Origin: Subtercola endophyticus
GTDB taxonomy: Bacteria; Actinomycetota; Actinomycetes; Actinomycetales; Microbacteriaceae
Assembly: GCF_021044565.1 (NCBI RefSeq)
Contig: NZ_CP087997.1
Coordinates: forward strand, 372,001-436,000
Reading direction: 5' to 3'
DNA length: 64,000 bases
The notes below the pieces were generated by a model. The model searched no databases, was not told where the DNA came from, and saw only the letters and a program-made list of their open reading frames with translations. Below, one piece after another: positions 28,010-36,648 of the stretch; the first letter of the stretch is position 1; every line of letters starts with the position of its first letter. The position numbers and the translations under genes were made by a program.

Positions 28010-28108
28010 GTGCATCCGCGGCCCATGCTCGCCAATTCTGCAGCACCCGACGACTGTCACCGCACATCGAATACTTGGTAGCCGACCAGGCATTGCGAAA
28101 GGAAAAAG

Positions 28109-28606
28109 ATGCGAACGCTGGTGCTGAACGCGGGATACGAACCGCTGGGTGTTGTCTCATATCGTCGAGCACTGGTGCTCGTCATGAACGACAAGGCGAA
28201 GATCGTCGAGGCCGACGACGATGATCCGGTGTGGGCGACGTCTGGCGCCTACGACCGGCCGTCGGTCATCCTGCTCACGCGCTACGTGAAGATCCCCTCG
28301 TCGCGGCAAGTGCCGGTGAGCCGCAGGGGAGTGCTGCGCCGCGACAACCAGCGCTGCGTCTACTGCGGGGCGAACGCCACGACGGTCGACCACGTGCAGC
28401 CTCGGTCGCGCGGCGGCAAAGACACCTGGGAGAACCTGGTGGCGTGCTGCCTCAAGTGCAACAACGTCAAGAGCGACAAGACTCCCGCCGAGATGGGCTG
28501 GAAGCTGAAGAATCCGCCGCGCATGCCGCACCACGCAGGCTGGTTCGTTCGCGGTGTGGAACGGGCTCAGCCCGAGTGGGAGAACTACCTGCAGGCGGCG
28601 GCCTGA
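28109..28606 (+). CDS. HNH endonuclease
   Basis: 165 residues. N-terminal region MRTLVLNAGYEPLGVVSYRR, then the HNH core: CVYCG (zinc pair), TTVDHVQPRSRGG (HNH His), WENLVACCLKCNNVKSDKTP (Asn and second CXXC). This is the common single-copy actinobacterial HNH protein of unknown physiological role. Ribosome site AAAGGAAAAAG. Confidence 0.92.
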   Translation: MRTLVLNAGYEPLGVVSYRRALVLVMNDKAKIVEADDDDPVWATSGAYDRPSVILLTRYVKIPSSRQVPVSRRGVLRRDNQRCVYCGANATTVDHVQPRSRGGKDTWENLVACCLKCNNVKSDKTPAEMGWKLKNPPRMPHHAGWFVRGVERAQPEWENYLQAAA

Positions 28607-28709
28607 GCATCCGTTCGCCTCGCGCAGGTTCGCCTGCCTGAGCGTTCGGCCGGTGACGGATGCCCGCGGCTCGCACGGGCGTGCCGCGGGCGCCGCTCGG
28701 CCGGGCCCG

Positions 28710-30086
28710 CTAGACGATGCGAATGAAGATGTAGCTGCCCCAGAGGCCCGGGTTGTGGGTGACGTAGCGGCCCCAGTCGGGGGAGTGGATGACTCCGCCG
28801 TTTCCGTCGTAGATGCCGATGTGCTGGTTCGGCCACACCACGAGGTCTCCGGCGCGAACCTCAGACGAGGACACCTGGATTCCCATGGCGGTCTGGCGGC
28901 TGACGAGGCGGGGCAGGGCGATTCCGAAGTGGCCGTAGACCCACTGGGTGAGTCCGTCGCAGCCGAAGCCGGCGCTGGGTGAGGCGCCCGCGCTGTAGGG
29001 AACGACTCCGACGTACTGTTCGGCGTAGGCGACCACGGCCTCGCCGTCGAACTGCTGGGTGGGGGCGTCGTTGACCGCGCCCGATGAACCGCTACCGGAG
29101 TCGCTGCTGCCCGAACCGCTGTCGCCGCTCGAACTCGAGCCGGAGTTGTCGGATGAATCGCTGGAGCCGCCCGAATTGCCCGAGTTGTCTGAGCCGCCCG
29201 ACGAACTCTGGCTCGGTGCCGGGTTCGCAGCGGCCTGTGCCGCAGCGGCAGCGTCGGCGGCGGCTTGTGCGGCTGCTGCGGCCTGTTCGGCCGCGACCTG
29301 TGCCTCACGAGCGGCTTCGACGCCGGCGTTGTAGTCGGCTTCGGTCTTCATTGCGGTGTCAGTGAGCGCGGCAAGCTGAACGGTGAGTTCGGCCTGGTGG
29401 CTGTCTTGCTCGAGCAGCGCAGACTTCAGGGTCTGCTGGGCGCCGACGGCGTCGTTCAGAGCGGCCTGTGCGGCATCGGCCAGCGCAGAGAGAGCGGCTT
29501 CGGCCGTGTCGGCCTGAGCGCTGAGCGAGGTGGCGTCGTTGGCGTCTTTCGTCGCCTGCGCGAAGATCTTCGACGAGGTCTCGCTGAGCTTGCTCATGGC
29601 GCCGAGCTGGTAGAGCAGGTCTGAGCTCTTGTCGCCGCCGACGAGCAGCTGCATCGAGAGGTCACCGCCTCCGGCCGAACGCGCGAACTGGGCGGTGAGG
29701 GCCGTGGCCTGCTTGCGGGAGGCGTCGGCCTGCGCTTTCGCTGCGGTAGCCTGCTGCCGCAATTGGTCGGCCTTGCGCTTGCCGGCGTTCAGGGCATCCT
29801 GAGCCGCCTGGTTATCGGCCCAGGCCTTGTCTGCGGCTGCTTGCGCGGCGTCGACCTGCTGCTGCAGGCCCGCGATGAGGGACTGCAGCTGCGACATCTC
29901 GGTGGCGGTTGCCGCCGCGTTTCCGCGGGCTGCGACGACGTCGTTCCAGCTCGGGTAGTTCGTGGCGTAGACCGGGCTGCCCGGCGTGATGGCGGCGGTC
30001 AGCGCGACCGCGACGATGGTGGCGGTGACCACGAGGGCTCGCCAGCGCCTGCTCACACGGGGCTCGCGGGGGATCGTGGACTGCAT
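28710..30086 (-). CDS. RipA-like secreted NlpC/P60 hydrolase with coiled coil
   Basis: 458 residues: signal peptide (RRWRALVVTATIVAVALTAA, cleavage after the VYA segment), a long coiled coil starting YPSWNDVVAARG (~45-280), a Ser/Gly/Asp-rich flexible linker (~290-345), and NlpC/P60 at the C-terminus. Cys is in GFGCDGLTQWV and His in PNQHIGIYDG. This is the RipA/CwlO-type layout, in which the coiled coil gates the enzyme, often through FtsEX. The coiled-coil module is shared with the protein at 30390. Confidence 0.92.
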   Translation of the reverse strand: MQSTIPREPRVSRRWRALVVTATIVAVALTAAITPGSPVYATNYPSWNDVVAARGNAAATATEMSQLQSLIAGLQQQVDAAQAAADKAWADNQAAQDALNAGKRKADQLRQQATAAKAQADASRKQATALTAQFARSAGGGDLSMQLLVGGDKSSDLLYQLGAMSKLSETSSKIFAQATKDANDATSLSAQADTAEAALSALADAAQAALNDAVGAQQTLKSALLEQDSHQAELTVQLAALTDTAMKTEADYNAGVEAAREAQVAAEQAAAAAQAAADAAAAAQAAANPAPSQSSSGGSDNSGNSGGSSDSSDNSGSSSSGDSGSGSSDSGSGSSGAVNDAPTQQFDGEAVVAYAEQYVGVVPYSAGASPSAGFGCDGLTQWVYGHFGIALPRLVSRQTAMGIQVSSSEVRAGDLVVWPNQHIGIYDGNGGVIHSPDWGRYVTHNPGLWGSYIFIRIV

Positions 30087-30180
30087 GCACTACCTCTGAC
30101 TGTTAACTCTCGTAACAGGAGTCACACACACAACGTGAGTCACACCTATAACACCAACAACAGAAATAACAGTAGCAACA
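30087..30180 (-). promoter_or_regulatory. Upstream region of the RipA-like gene with many GTAAC/GTCAC pentamers
   Basis: AT-richer region. On the plus strand it shows GTAAC-N4-GTCAC, two GTCACAC about 20 bp apart, and ATAAC-N4-GCAAC. Clustering of such pentamers suggests an OmpR-type regulator site, possibly MtrA-like (inference). Confidence 0.35.
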
Positions 30181-30276
30181 CACCGGCGTTTCGCGAACAA
30201 AAGTTTGCGCGCCCGAAACATGGGCGTGGGCAGCTAGGGCGAGACGCGCGCCCTTTTGGCGCTTCTGCGGTGGTTC

Positions 30277-30370
30277 GAACTACCGCGGGAGCGCCGAACT
30301 ACCGCGGGAGCGCCGAACTACCGCGCAAGTGCCGTACTAACGCGGTAGTGCCGAACTACCGCGGAATGCC
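30277..30370. repeat. Five tandem 19-bp near-palindromic units
   Basis: Units start at 30277, 30296, 30315, 30334 and 30353 (the last 18 bp). Consensus GAACTACCGCGGTAGYGCC contains a 14-bp palindrome, ACTACCGCGGTAGT. The array lies 20 bp past the 30390 stop and about 190 bp before the 30086 start. Confidence 0.9.
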
Positions 30371-30389
30371 GGTCGGCGGGAGAGAGGGG

Positions 30390-31745
30390 CTAGAAGTCGT
30401 CGACGTGCAGGTGGTCGCAGGTGTCGGAGAAGCCCGAGAAGTTCTGCGTGCTCACCGAGGTTCCCGCGGCCGCGCGGCACTCGCTCTGGCCGAGGCCCGA
30501 TCCGTAGGGCATCATCGGGTCGAGCGTCTTGATGAGCGCGATGGAGGCGTTGTTCGCGCCGTCGAGGCGCATTCCGCCCACTGAGGTGAAGTCGACCGCG
30601 TGGCCGCCGCCGTTGCGGTAGTGGTTGGAGTAGATGCCGGCGCCCTCGATCTGACCCGTGCAGCGGCGGTTGATGTCACTCACGCCGGCGCTGCCGAACG
30701 CGCGCACGGCCGTGACGAGGGCCTGCAGAATGGTGACGTCGATGCCGCAGTTCTGCACCTCTTTGCCCTGGGCGATCCAGGCGATCTCGAAGATGTGGTC
30801 GGGCGTCGAGCCGTGGAACGTGCCGTCGGCGACGTCGCCCATGAGCTCCTGCGCCAGCGCTTGAGCGTCAGAACCGACGTTTCCGACGACGACGGCACCT
30901 CCGCTGCCCCGGGCGGCTGCTGCCGCGGCGGCGGCTGCTGCGGCAGCGGCCGCCGCGGCAGCAGCTCGCGCCGCGACCCCCGCCTGGTACTGCGCTTGGG
31001 TGGTCGCCAGGTTCTGCTGCAGCGAGGCGAGCTGCGCGTTCAGCTCATCTTGGTGCGCCGTCTGCTCTTGCAGGGCGGCGATCATGTCTTGCTGAGCCTT
31101 GGCGGCGGCCTGCAGTGCGGCCTGGGCCGCTGCTGCAAGGCCGGCAAGGGCATCCTTCGCCACCTGCGCCTGCTGGCTGACCGAAGCGGCCTCGTTGCTG
31201 TCTTGCTTGGCCTGGTTGTAGATGTCGGTGACGGTCTGCGTCAGTTTGCCCATGGAGCTGAGCTGCGAGAGCAGGTCGCTCTGCTGCTGCGAACTGCCGC
31301 CGAGCAGCAGGCTGGTGATGTTGTTTCCGCCGCCCGAACGCGCGAGCTGCGCCGCAATCAGGGCGGCCTGTCGGCTCGAGGCGTCGGCCTTGCTCTTCCA
31401 GCTGGCGGCGCTTGCCGCGAGTGAGTCGGCCTTGCTCTGGCCCGCTGCGAGGGCGGCTTCGGCCTTGTCGTCTTCGTCCGTGCGCTGGGCGACGAGCTGT
31501 TGGGCCGCGACGACCTTCGCCTGCAGGTCGCTGATGATGTTGTTGATCTTCGTGATCTCGTCTTGCTTCGCCGACTCGTTCGCCTGCGCGGCTTGAACAT
31601 CGGCCCAGCTCGGATAGTCGTCGGCAGAGGCCGCCGGTGCCGCGACCACGGCGGTCGTCACGACAAGCGCGGTCGCCAAGAAGCCGACCCCGATCATCCG
31701 GAGTCGGGAAAAAAGGCCGCGCTGGGTACTGGATGGTCTCGTCAT
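30390..31745 (-). CDS. Secreted coiled-coil protein with putative M15-like domain
   Basis: 451 residues from ATG 31745; the longer open frame upstream is Arg/His-rich noise. Signal helix (MIGVGFLATALVVTTAVVAA), coiled coil starting YPSWADVQAAQANES as in the RipA-like protein, a run of 16 alanines, then the same C-terminal domain as the protein at 26857: NCGIDVTILQALVTAVRAF, GVSDINRRCTGQIEGAG, NGGGHAVDF, CDHLHVDDF. Probably extracellular cell-wall enzyme; zinc D,D- or L,D-carboxypeptidase activity is an inference from the His-Asp and His-X-His pattern. Confidence 0.8.
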   Translation of the reverse strand: MTRPSSTQRGLFSRLRMIGVGFLATALVVTTAVVAAPAASADDYPSWADVQAAQANESAKQDEITKINNIISDLQAKVVAAQQLVAQRTDEDDKAEAALAAGQSKADSLAASAASWKSKADASSRQAALIAAQLARSGGGNNITSLLLGGSSQQQSDLLSQLSSMGKLTQTVTDIYNQAKQDSNEAASVSQQAQVAKDALAGLAAAAQAALQAAAKAQQDMIAALQEQTAHQDELNAQLASLQQNLATTQAQYQAGVAARAAAAAAAAAAAAAAAAAARGSGGAVVVGNVGSDAQALAQELMGDVADGTFHGSTPDHIFEIAWIAQGKEVQNCGIDVTILQALVTAVRAFGSAGVSDINRRCTGQIEGAGIYSNHYRNGGGHAVDFTSVGGMRLDGANNASIALIKTLDPMMPYGSGLGQSECRAAAGTSVSTQNFSGFSDTCDHLHVDDF

Positions 31746-31968
31746 GACTGTGCCATGTCTAACATCCGGCCCGCGTGTCACCCGGTTGGGGTGGCGGCGT
31801 TGCGTGAAGCTGGCCGCGGGCTGTGCGCGAGGTGTGCGTCGCGTGCTGCGTGCGCGCGGTGTGCGGCGTGCATGGTGCACGGTGTGCGGTGAGGCGCGGG
31901 GTGCTGCGTGGCCGCGGCCGGCGAGTGGATGCTCGTGCAGGCTCGTACGCACAAGTGGCCGCTCTTGC

Positions 31969-31974
31969 TAAACT
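31969..31974 (+). promoter_or_regulatory. -10 element of the tRNA-Arg gene
   Basis: TAAACT ends 10 nt before the tRNA 5' end. Confidence 0.45.
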
Positions 31975-31984
31975 CGTGCGGTCA

Positions 31985-32056
31985 GCCTCTGTAGCTCAAT
32001 GGAAGAGCAAGTCCGTCCTAAGGATTAGGTTGGGGGTTCGAGTCCCTCCAGGGGCA
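31985..32056 (+). tRNA. tRNA-Arg (anticodon CCU)
   Basis: 72 nt folding as a full cloverleaf: acceptor GCCTCTG/CAGGGGC, D-stem GCTC/GAGC, anticodon stem AGTCC/GGATT with loop GTCCTAA (anticodon CCT), five-base variable loop, T-stem GGGGG/CCCTC with TTCGAGT loop. Discriminator A; the CCA end is not encoded. It reads AGG arginine codons. Confidence 0.95.
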
Positions 32057-32285
32057 CTCAACGTTCGTCACGAGAACCCTGATCCCTCAGCGGTTCGTTC
32101 AGATTGGACTCTACGTCCCACTTCTCCACGACCGAGACACATCGAGCTCTGAGCGAGTTGAATCGTCTTCTCAACCTCGAATGTCGGCTGCTTACGCCGC
32201 GCGCCCGCTGTGACATCGTGAGATTTCTCACCCACGTCGCCTCGGATCGACGCGAGGTTCTCGGGGTGACTCGGACGTGTCGGCC
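32057..32285 (+). other. Intergenic stretch downstream of tRNA
   Basis: About 230 bp of lower GC than the flanks. It holds a possible 61-codon ORF from TTG 32104 without a ribosome site. No att-like repeat or integrase was found. Confidence 0.4.
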
Positions 32286-32304
32286 GTAGGATAGCCTTAC
32301 CTAA
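32286..32304 (+). promoter_or_regulatory. DtxR/IdeR-type operator overlapping the ZIP start
   Basis: The 19-bp site GTAGGATAGCCTTACCTAA matches TTAGGTTAGCCTAACCTAA at 16 of 19 positions. It contains a -10-like TAGGAT (32287-32292) and ends on the A of the ATG, so bound repressor would block initiation. Confidence 0.75.
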
Positions 32305-33185
32305 TGAGTTCGGTGGGCATCGTTGTGTTGGGGGTGCTTGCGGGGGCGACGATATTCATTGGTTTGCCCATTGGGCGGTTGAGGAACAAGTCCACTAGTC
32401 TGCGGGCGACCTTGAACGCGGTTACCGTCGGGATCCTTCTTTTCTTGCTGTGGGACGTTCTCACCCATGCTGTTGATCCGCTCGAGTTAGCCCTCACGGA
32501 GGCCACAACGGGGAGTGGTTGGGGCCCGTTTGGTGCACTCGCGATCATCTTCTTCGGCTCGTTGGCGGTAGGCCTGCTCGGCCTGGTCTCGTACGACCAG
32601 TGGATGACGCGCCGCGCCCACGATCAAGACTCGGCGGTCGGCACCTCGGCATCTACCGACCGCTCGTCAGCGAGCAACCGTACAGATGTTGCTGGTTTTC
32701 AGCTCTCTGGCCCGCTCCGGTTGCGCGAACCGGCGAGCCGTTTGGCGTTTCTGATTGCTGTGGGGATTGGACTGCACAACTTTTCCGAGGGCCTGGCTAT
32801 CGGTCAGTCTGCGGCGAGTGGACAGATCAACTTGGCTCTCGTTCTCGTTGTCGGCTTCGGGCTCCATAATGCGACGGAAGGATTCGGCATCACCGCACCG
32901 CTGGCCGGTGATTCACGCCGACCGTCGTGGTTGCAGCTCTTCATCCTCGGCGTGATTGCTGGCGGTCCGACATTTGTCGGTACAATTCTCGGCCAGGTTT
33001 TCATCAACGATTTCGTCTCGACAGCGTTCTTGGCGTTGGCCGCAGGGTCGATCATTTACGTGATCCTGCAACTTGTCGGGGTTGCCCTCAGATTCGGAAA
33101 ACCGGCGCATTTGTATGTCGGGCTTCTGATCGGGCTGTTCGCCGGCTTCGCCACAGATTTCGTGATCGCCGCCGCGGGCGTGTAG
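32304..33185 (+). CDS. ZIP family metal transporter
   Basis: 293-residue membrane protein with about eight helices and two copies of the ZIP metal motif in the core helices (GIGLHNFSEGLAIG and GFGLHNATEGFGI). A His/Asp/Arg loop (~100-130) lies between helices 3 and 4. It should import divalent metal, likely Fe or Mn given the DtxR-type operator over its start. The transcript is probably nearly leaderless. Codon choice is less GC-biased than neighbours, and it sits beside a tRNA gene, consistent with acquisition by transfer (inference). Confidence 0.92.
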   Translation: MSSVGIVVLGVLAGATIFIGLPIGRLRNKSTSLRATLNAVTVGILLFLLWDVLTHAVDPLELALTEATTGSGWGPFGALAIIFFGSLAVGLLGLVSYDQWMTRRAHDQDSAVGTSASTDRSSASNRTDVAGFQLSGPLRLREPASRLAFLIAVGIGLHNFSEGLAIGQSAASGQINLALVLVVGFGLHNATEGFGITAPLAGDSRRPSWLQLFILGVIAGGPTFVGTILGQVFINDFVSTAFLALAAGSIIYVILQLVGVALRFGKPAHLYVGLLIGLFAGFATDFVIAAAGV

Positions 33186-33189
33186 TAGC

Positions 33190-33351
33190 GTGCTCGTGCT
33201 GAACAGGCTGTCGTCAGATCTGCTCGACAAGGTCGAGGCCGTGCTCGATCTCTTCACGGAACAGCCATTCATTCCGCTAGGGGCACCAGAAGCTCATGCC
33301 GCTGCCGACAGCCGGGTGTTACGCTCGCGTCATGAAGGCAACGCCGGCTGA
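33190..33351 (+). pseudogene. Possible remnant of an IclR-type regulator N-terminus
   Basis: A 53-codon frame reads VLVLNRLSSDLLDKVEAVLD followed by LFTEQPFIPLGA. It resembles the first helices of an IclR regulator, then diverges. It overlaps the next gene start (33332). The match is short, so this is tentative. Confidence 0.3.
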
Positions 33352-33760
33352 CATCGCGCTGATCTGCGACGGGCTGCCCGAGGTCGAGCTCGGCACCTCG
33401 TGGGGCGATCGGCCGACGTACAAGGTGCCGCGCGGGCCGAAGGGCAAGGGGTTCGTCATCTATCGGGCGCCCGGCAAGACCGCCATCGACCCGTCGAATG
33501 GTGAACCGTTCACCGACCTGCTCGTCATCTCGGTGGCCGACGAAGACGCCAAACTGGCGCTGGTTCAGGATGCCCGGCTGCCGTTTTTCACCATCGATCA
33601 CTTCAGCGGGTACAACGCCGTGCTGGTGCAGCAGAGCAGACTCGGCGAGCTCGATCGAGACCGGCTCGTCGAGATCCTCACGGAGGCGTGGGCGGCCAAG
33701 GCGCCGAAGACGCTCGTAGACGAGTACTTCGCCGACGGTTCGACTCGCCGTCTCGGCTGA
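33332..33760 (+). CDS. MmcQ/YjbR family protein
   Basis: 142 residues from ATG 33332. MmcQ/YjbR fold: ADIALICDGLPEVELGTSWG, RPTYKVPRG, FVIYRAPGKTAIDP, then FFTIDHFSGYNAVLVQ, with a C-terminal EAWAAKAPKTLVDEY helix. The family has a CyaY-like fold and is often called DNA-binding; its cellular role is unclear. Cytoplasmic. Confidence 0.88.
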   Translation: MKATPADIALICDGLPEVELGTSWGDRPTYKVPRGPKGKGFVIYRAPGKTAIDPSNGEPFTDLLVISVADEDAKLALVQDARLPFFTIDHFSGYNAVLVQQSRLGELDRDRLVEILTEAWAAKAPKTLVDEYFADGSTRRLG

Positions 33761-33946
33761 CCGTGGATGATCGTGCCGACGGGCGCGTTCTCTGGCTCGC
33801 GAGGGCACGCGCCGCGCGACGGTGATTCTTGCGATCTGCTGAGCGTTCGGTAAGAATTGAGGCTCAGCCCATCGCACTGCCGCCGTCGGCCGCGATGAGA
33901 GCGCCTGGCGCGCAATTGCAGCAGAGCGGTTTCTTCGTGGAGACCC

Positions 33947-34999
33947 ATGCCTGCCGATTCCCCCCTCACCGCGAAGATCGCGCCGCTCTTGCGCGTGGCC
34001 GAGGCCACGGCACACGAGGGGAGAACGGATGCCGCGACCAACGCCTTCGCCGAGCTGGCGCTGCTCAGCCTTCGCCGCGGCGACTGGAACCAGGCGGAGG
34101 TCTTCGCCGCGCGAGCGACAGAGCTGGCCCAGCTCGCCCCCACAGGCCCCGCCGCACCAGCCGCCCTGCTCGCGTCTGCCCTCGTGCCGGCGGGGCGCGG
34201 CGAGCTGTCTACCGCCTTCGGCGCGCTGGACGCGGTGAAGGGTCTGCCTGTCGGCGCGAGCCCGACCATCGTCGAACCGCTGGCGTTGCACATTCAGCTC
34301 ATCGTGCTCATCGGGCTGAACGACTGGTTCGAGCTGGGGCGGCTCACCGAGCGATCGGAGGGCACACCCGTGACCCGATACTTTCAGCGCAACGAGTGGT
34401 TGGCGCTGCGGCTTCTCGCCGCCTGGCACCTGAACGACGTGGTGCTCTCCGACGCCATTCTCGCGGAGTGGGGTGACACGCTCGACGTCGATTCCGACCC
34501 GTACTTTCACACGTTTCGCGGGCTGCTGCTGGATCGGGACGGCCGGCACGTCGAGGCGATCGCCGCCATCCGTCGCTCGATCGAACTCGTCGGGCCGGCC
34601 GAAGACCCGCTCGGCCGCACGTGGATTCGCCTGGTGGCAGGCAGCGCCCTCACGCGGCGCGGCGACACTCCCGAAGAAGGACTCGGCCTCTACCGCGAGG
34701 CACGCGAGGAGCTCGACAGGCTCGGGGCCCGCGTGTTCGTCGCGCGCTGCGACTCCATCATGGCGACGTCGCTGAGGCGGCTCGGGGCGTCGGTGGCGCA
34801 GAATCCGCTTTCAGCGCTGAGCCCGCACCAGCACCGCGTGGCGACGCTGGTGGCCGACGGGCACACGAATCGCGAGATCGGTCAGGTGCTGGGCGTCAGC
34901 ACGAAGACGATCGACTTTCACGTCGGCAACATTTTGGCGCGGCTGAGCCTGCCGAGCCGGCGGCACATCCGCGATCTGCTTCATCGTTCGCACCAGTGA
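33947..34999 (+). CDS. LuxR-type regulator with TPR-like sensor region
   Basis: 350 residues. The first ~270 are helical Ala/Leu-rich TPR-like repeats (AATNAFAELALLSLRRGDW, then NQAEVFAARATELAQ). The C-terminal LuxR HTH is clear: LSPHQHRVATLVADGHTNRE, IGQVLGVSTKTIDFHVGNI, LARLSLPSRRHI. This matches the C-terminal part of LAL-type regulators without their ATPase. Ribosome site GGAGA. Targets unknown. Confidence 0.85.
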   Translation: MPADSPLTAKIAPLLRVAEATAHEGRTDAATNAFAELALLSLRRGDWNQAEVFAARATELAQLAPTGPAAPAALLASALVPAGRGELSTAFGALDAVKGLPVGASPTIVEPLALHIQLIVLIGLNDWFELGRLTERSEGTPVTRYFQRNEWLALRLLAAWHLNDVVLSDAILAEWGDTLDVDSDPYFHTFRGLLLDRDGRHVEAIAAIRRSIELVGPAEDPLGRTWIRLVAGSALTRRGDTPEEGLGLYREAREELDRLGARVFVARCDSIMATSLRRLGASVAQNPLSALSPHQHRVATLVADGHTNREIGQVLGVSTKTIDFHVGNILARLSLPSRRHIRDLLHRSHQ

Positions 35000-35043
35000 C
35001 GGCTGCGCTACTCGTATCTGCCGCGCTCCTCGTAACCGCTGTG

Positions 35044-36597
35044 CTACTCGACATCGGCGCCGCGTTCGTCGACGCGTATCGCTGAGGCGGGCGCGCCCTC
35101 GAGTTCGACCGCGACTTCGACTTCGACCGAGCTTTCATCGTCGACCGCGGCCTCGTCTGCGGTGCCCCGGCTGCGTGCGATGGCCCAGCCCACGAGCGCG
35201 GCCGATACGACGGTGAGTATCAGCGCCGAGAGAGTGACCGCCGACTGGAACTGCGCCGTCTGTTCGCTGCTCCAGTTCGAGGTGGCGATGTTGCCGGTGA
35301 AGAGCGCGGCGATGATGGTTCCAGCCACGGCGATGCCGACGCCGGAGGAGACCTCGGTCGCGGTGTCGGTGAGCGCGGCACCGATCGACGTGCGATTCTT
35401 CGGCAGCCCGGTGATCACGTTCATGGCGGCGACGACTCCGACGACACGCAACCCGGCAGCGACCAGTGCGAGCGAGATCGCAATGTAGACGTAGCCGTAG
35501 CTGTTCAGCACCGCGTAGACGCCGAGCCCGACGACGACCGTCGCCCCGCTCATCCACGCCGCCTTCTTCAGGCCGACGCGCTGCACGAAGGGATTCACGA
35601 ACGGGCCCGCACCGAGCAGAACGACGACCTGCGGCAGCATGCCGAGAGCGGCGAGCGCAGGCGGCCACCCCCAGTCGAGCTGTAGTTGCAGGGTGACGAG
35701 GTAGCCGAGCCCGGCGGTCGCGAGCCCGGCGGCGGCCTTGATGGCGAGGCCGCTCGAGACGAGGGGCCGGGCGACGAGTGCGAGGTCGAGAAGCGGATGC
35801 TCGGCAGAACGCTCACGCAACACGAACGCGACGGCGCAGACCACCGCTGCCGCGGTCGCCGCCCAGGGCGCCCACGACGCTGCGCCGTCGTTGACGAAGA
35901 GCGTCGGCGCGACGAGGGCGAGCACGATGGTCGCGGTGCCCAGAACGGCACCCAGAACATCCACGGGGTCGCGGTGCAGCTCGGCGGGGTCGTCGGTGGC
36001 GACGCCGAAGCGGATGCCGATGAACGCGAACGCTGCGATCGGCACGTTGATCAGCAGCAGTACCTGCCACGGCGCGACGGCGAGCACGAGGCCGCCGACG
36101 GTGGGCCCGATGGCGAGGCCGACCAGTCCGACCGTCGAGATCAGGGTGATCGCACGCACGCGCAGGCTCTCGGTGCCGAACAGGCGAAACGCGAGGGCCA
36201 TCGAGAGCGGTGTGGTCATCGCTGCCGCGAGGCCCATGACAGCCCGAACGACAATGAGTTGCTCGGCCGTCGTGACGAAGGCGGTCGCAAGGCTCGCGAG
36301 GCCGAGCAGCACGAGGCCGATGAGCATGATGCGGCGGCGGCCGAACCGGTCGGCAATGGCGCCGAACACCAGCATCAGACCGCCGAAGACGACGGCGTAC
36401 GCGCCGGTGACCCACTGCAAGGAGACCGTGGAGGCGTGCAGGTCGCGGCCGATGGTCGGCAGGGCGACGTTCAAGATCGAGTTGTCGAGCATCTCGAAGA
36501 GAAAGATGGCGGAGAGCCCGGCGAGGGCGATCCAGGCCTCGCGCAGGGTGGCGGGGGATCGTCGGGGGCGAGGGGACGAACGCTGTTCGATGTTCAC
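35044..36597 (-). CDS. MFS transporter, DHA2 type (14 TMS)
   Basis: 517 residues from GTG 36597. Motifs: MLDNSILNVALPTIGRDL in helix 1 (DHA2 signature region), GAIADRFGRRRIM (motif A), and SLRVRAITLISTVGLVGLAI (motif C region). About 14 helices and an acidic C-terminal tail. Probably a proton-coupled drug exporter. Divergent from the TetR gene; a GTATAA -10 lies 7 nt before the GTG, so the mRNA is likely leaderless. Confidence 0.93.
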   Translation of the reverse strand: MNIEQRSSPRPRRSPATLREAWIALAGLSAIFLFEMLDNSILNVALPTIGRDLHASTVSLQWVTGAYAVVFGGLMLVFGAIADRFGRRRIMLIGLVLLGLASLATAFVTTAEQLIVVRAVMGLAAAMTTPLSMALAFRLFGTESLRVRAITLISTVGLVGLAIGPTVGGLVLAVAPWQVLLLINVPIAAFAFIGIRFGVATDDPAELHRDPVDVLGAVLGTATIVLALVAPTLFVNDGAASWAPWAATAAAVVCAVAFVLRERSAEHPLLDLALVARPLVSSGLAIKAAAGLATAGLGYLVTLQLQLDWGWPPALAALGMLPQVVVLLGAGPFVNPFVQRVGLKKAAWMSGATVVVGLGVYAVLNSYGYVYIAISLALVAAGLRVVGVVAAMNVITGLPKNRTSIGAALTDTATEVSSGVGIAVAGTIIAALFTGNIATSNWSSEQTAQFQSAVTLSALILTVVSAALVGWAIARSRGTADEAAVDDESSVEVEVAVELEGAPASAIRVDERGADVE

Positions 36598-36630
36598 GAA
36601 CTAAGTTATACGCTGGGAACGATGTTCGTG
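36595..36630. promoter_or_regulatory. Inverted repeat between MFS and TetR genes
   Basis: CACGAAC (36595-36601) and GTTCGTG (36624-36630) are exact complements 22 nt apart and span both -10 elements (TTATAC/GTATAA at 36605-36610). A likely operator for the TetR protein. Confidence 0.6.
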
Positions 36631-36648
36631 TCAAGGTACGATTGGCTC

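Noticed and set aside
30277..30370. CRISPR-like reading of the 19-bp repeats
   Set aside because: Units are directly contiguous with no spacers and no cas genes nearby.
32104..32289. 61-codon ORF from TTG between tRNA-Arg and the ZIP gene
   Set aside because: No ribosome site, weak codon bias, and it runs into the DtxR box.
32049..33290. AGGGGCAC shared by the tRNA 3' end and position ~33283 as possible att repeats
   Set aside because: Only 8 bp are shared and no integrase is present.
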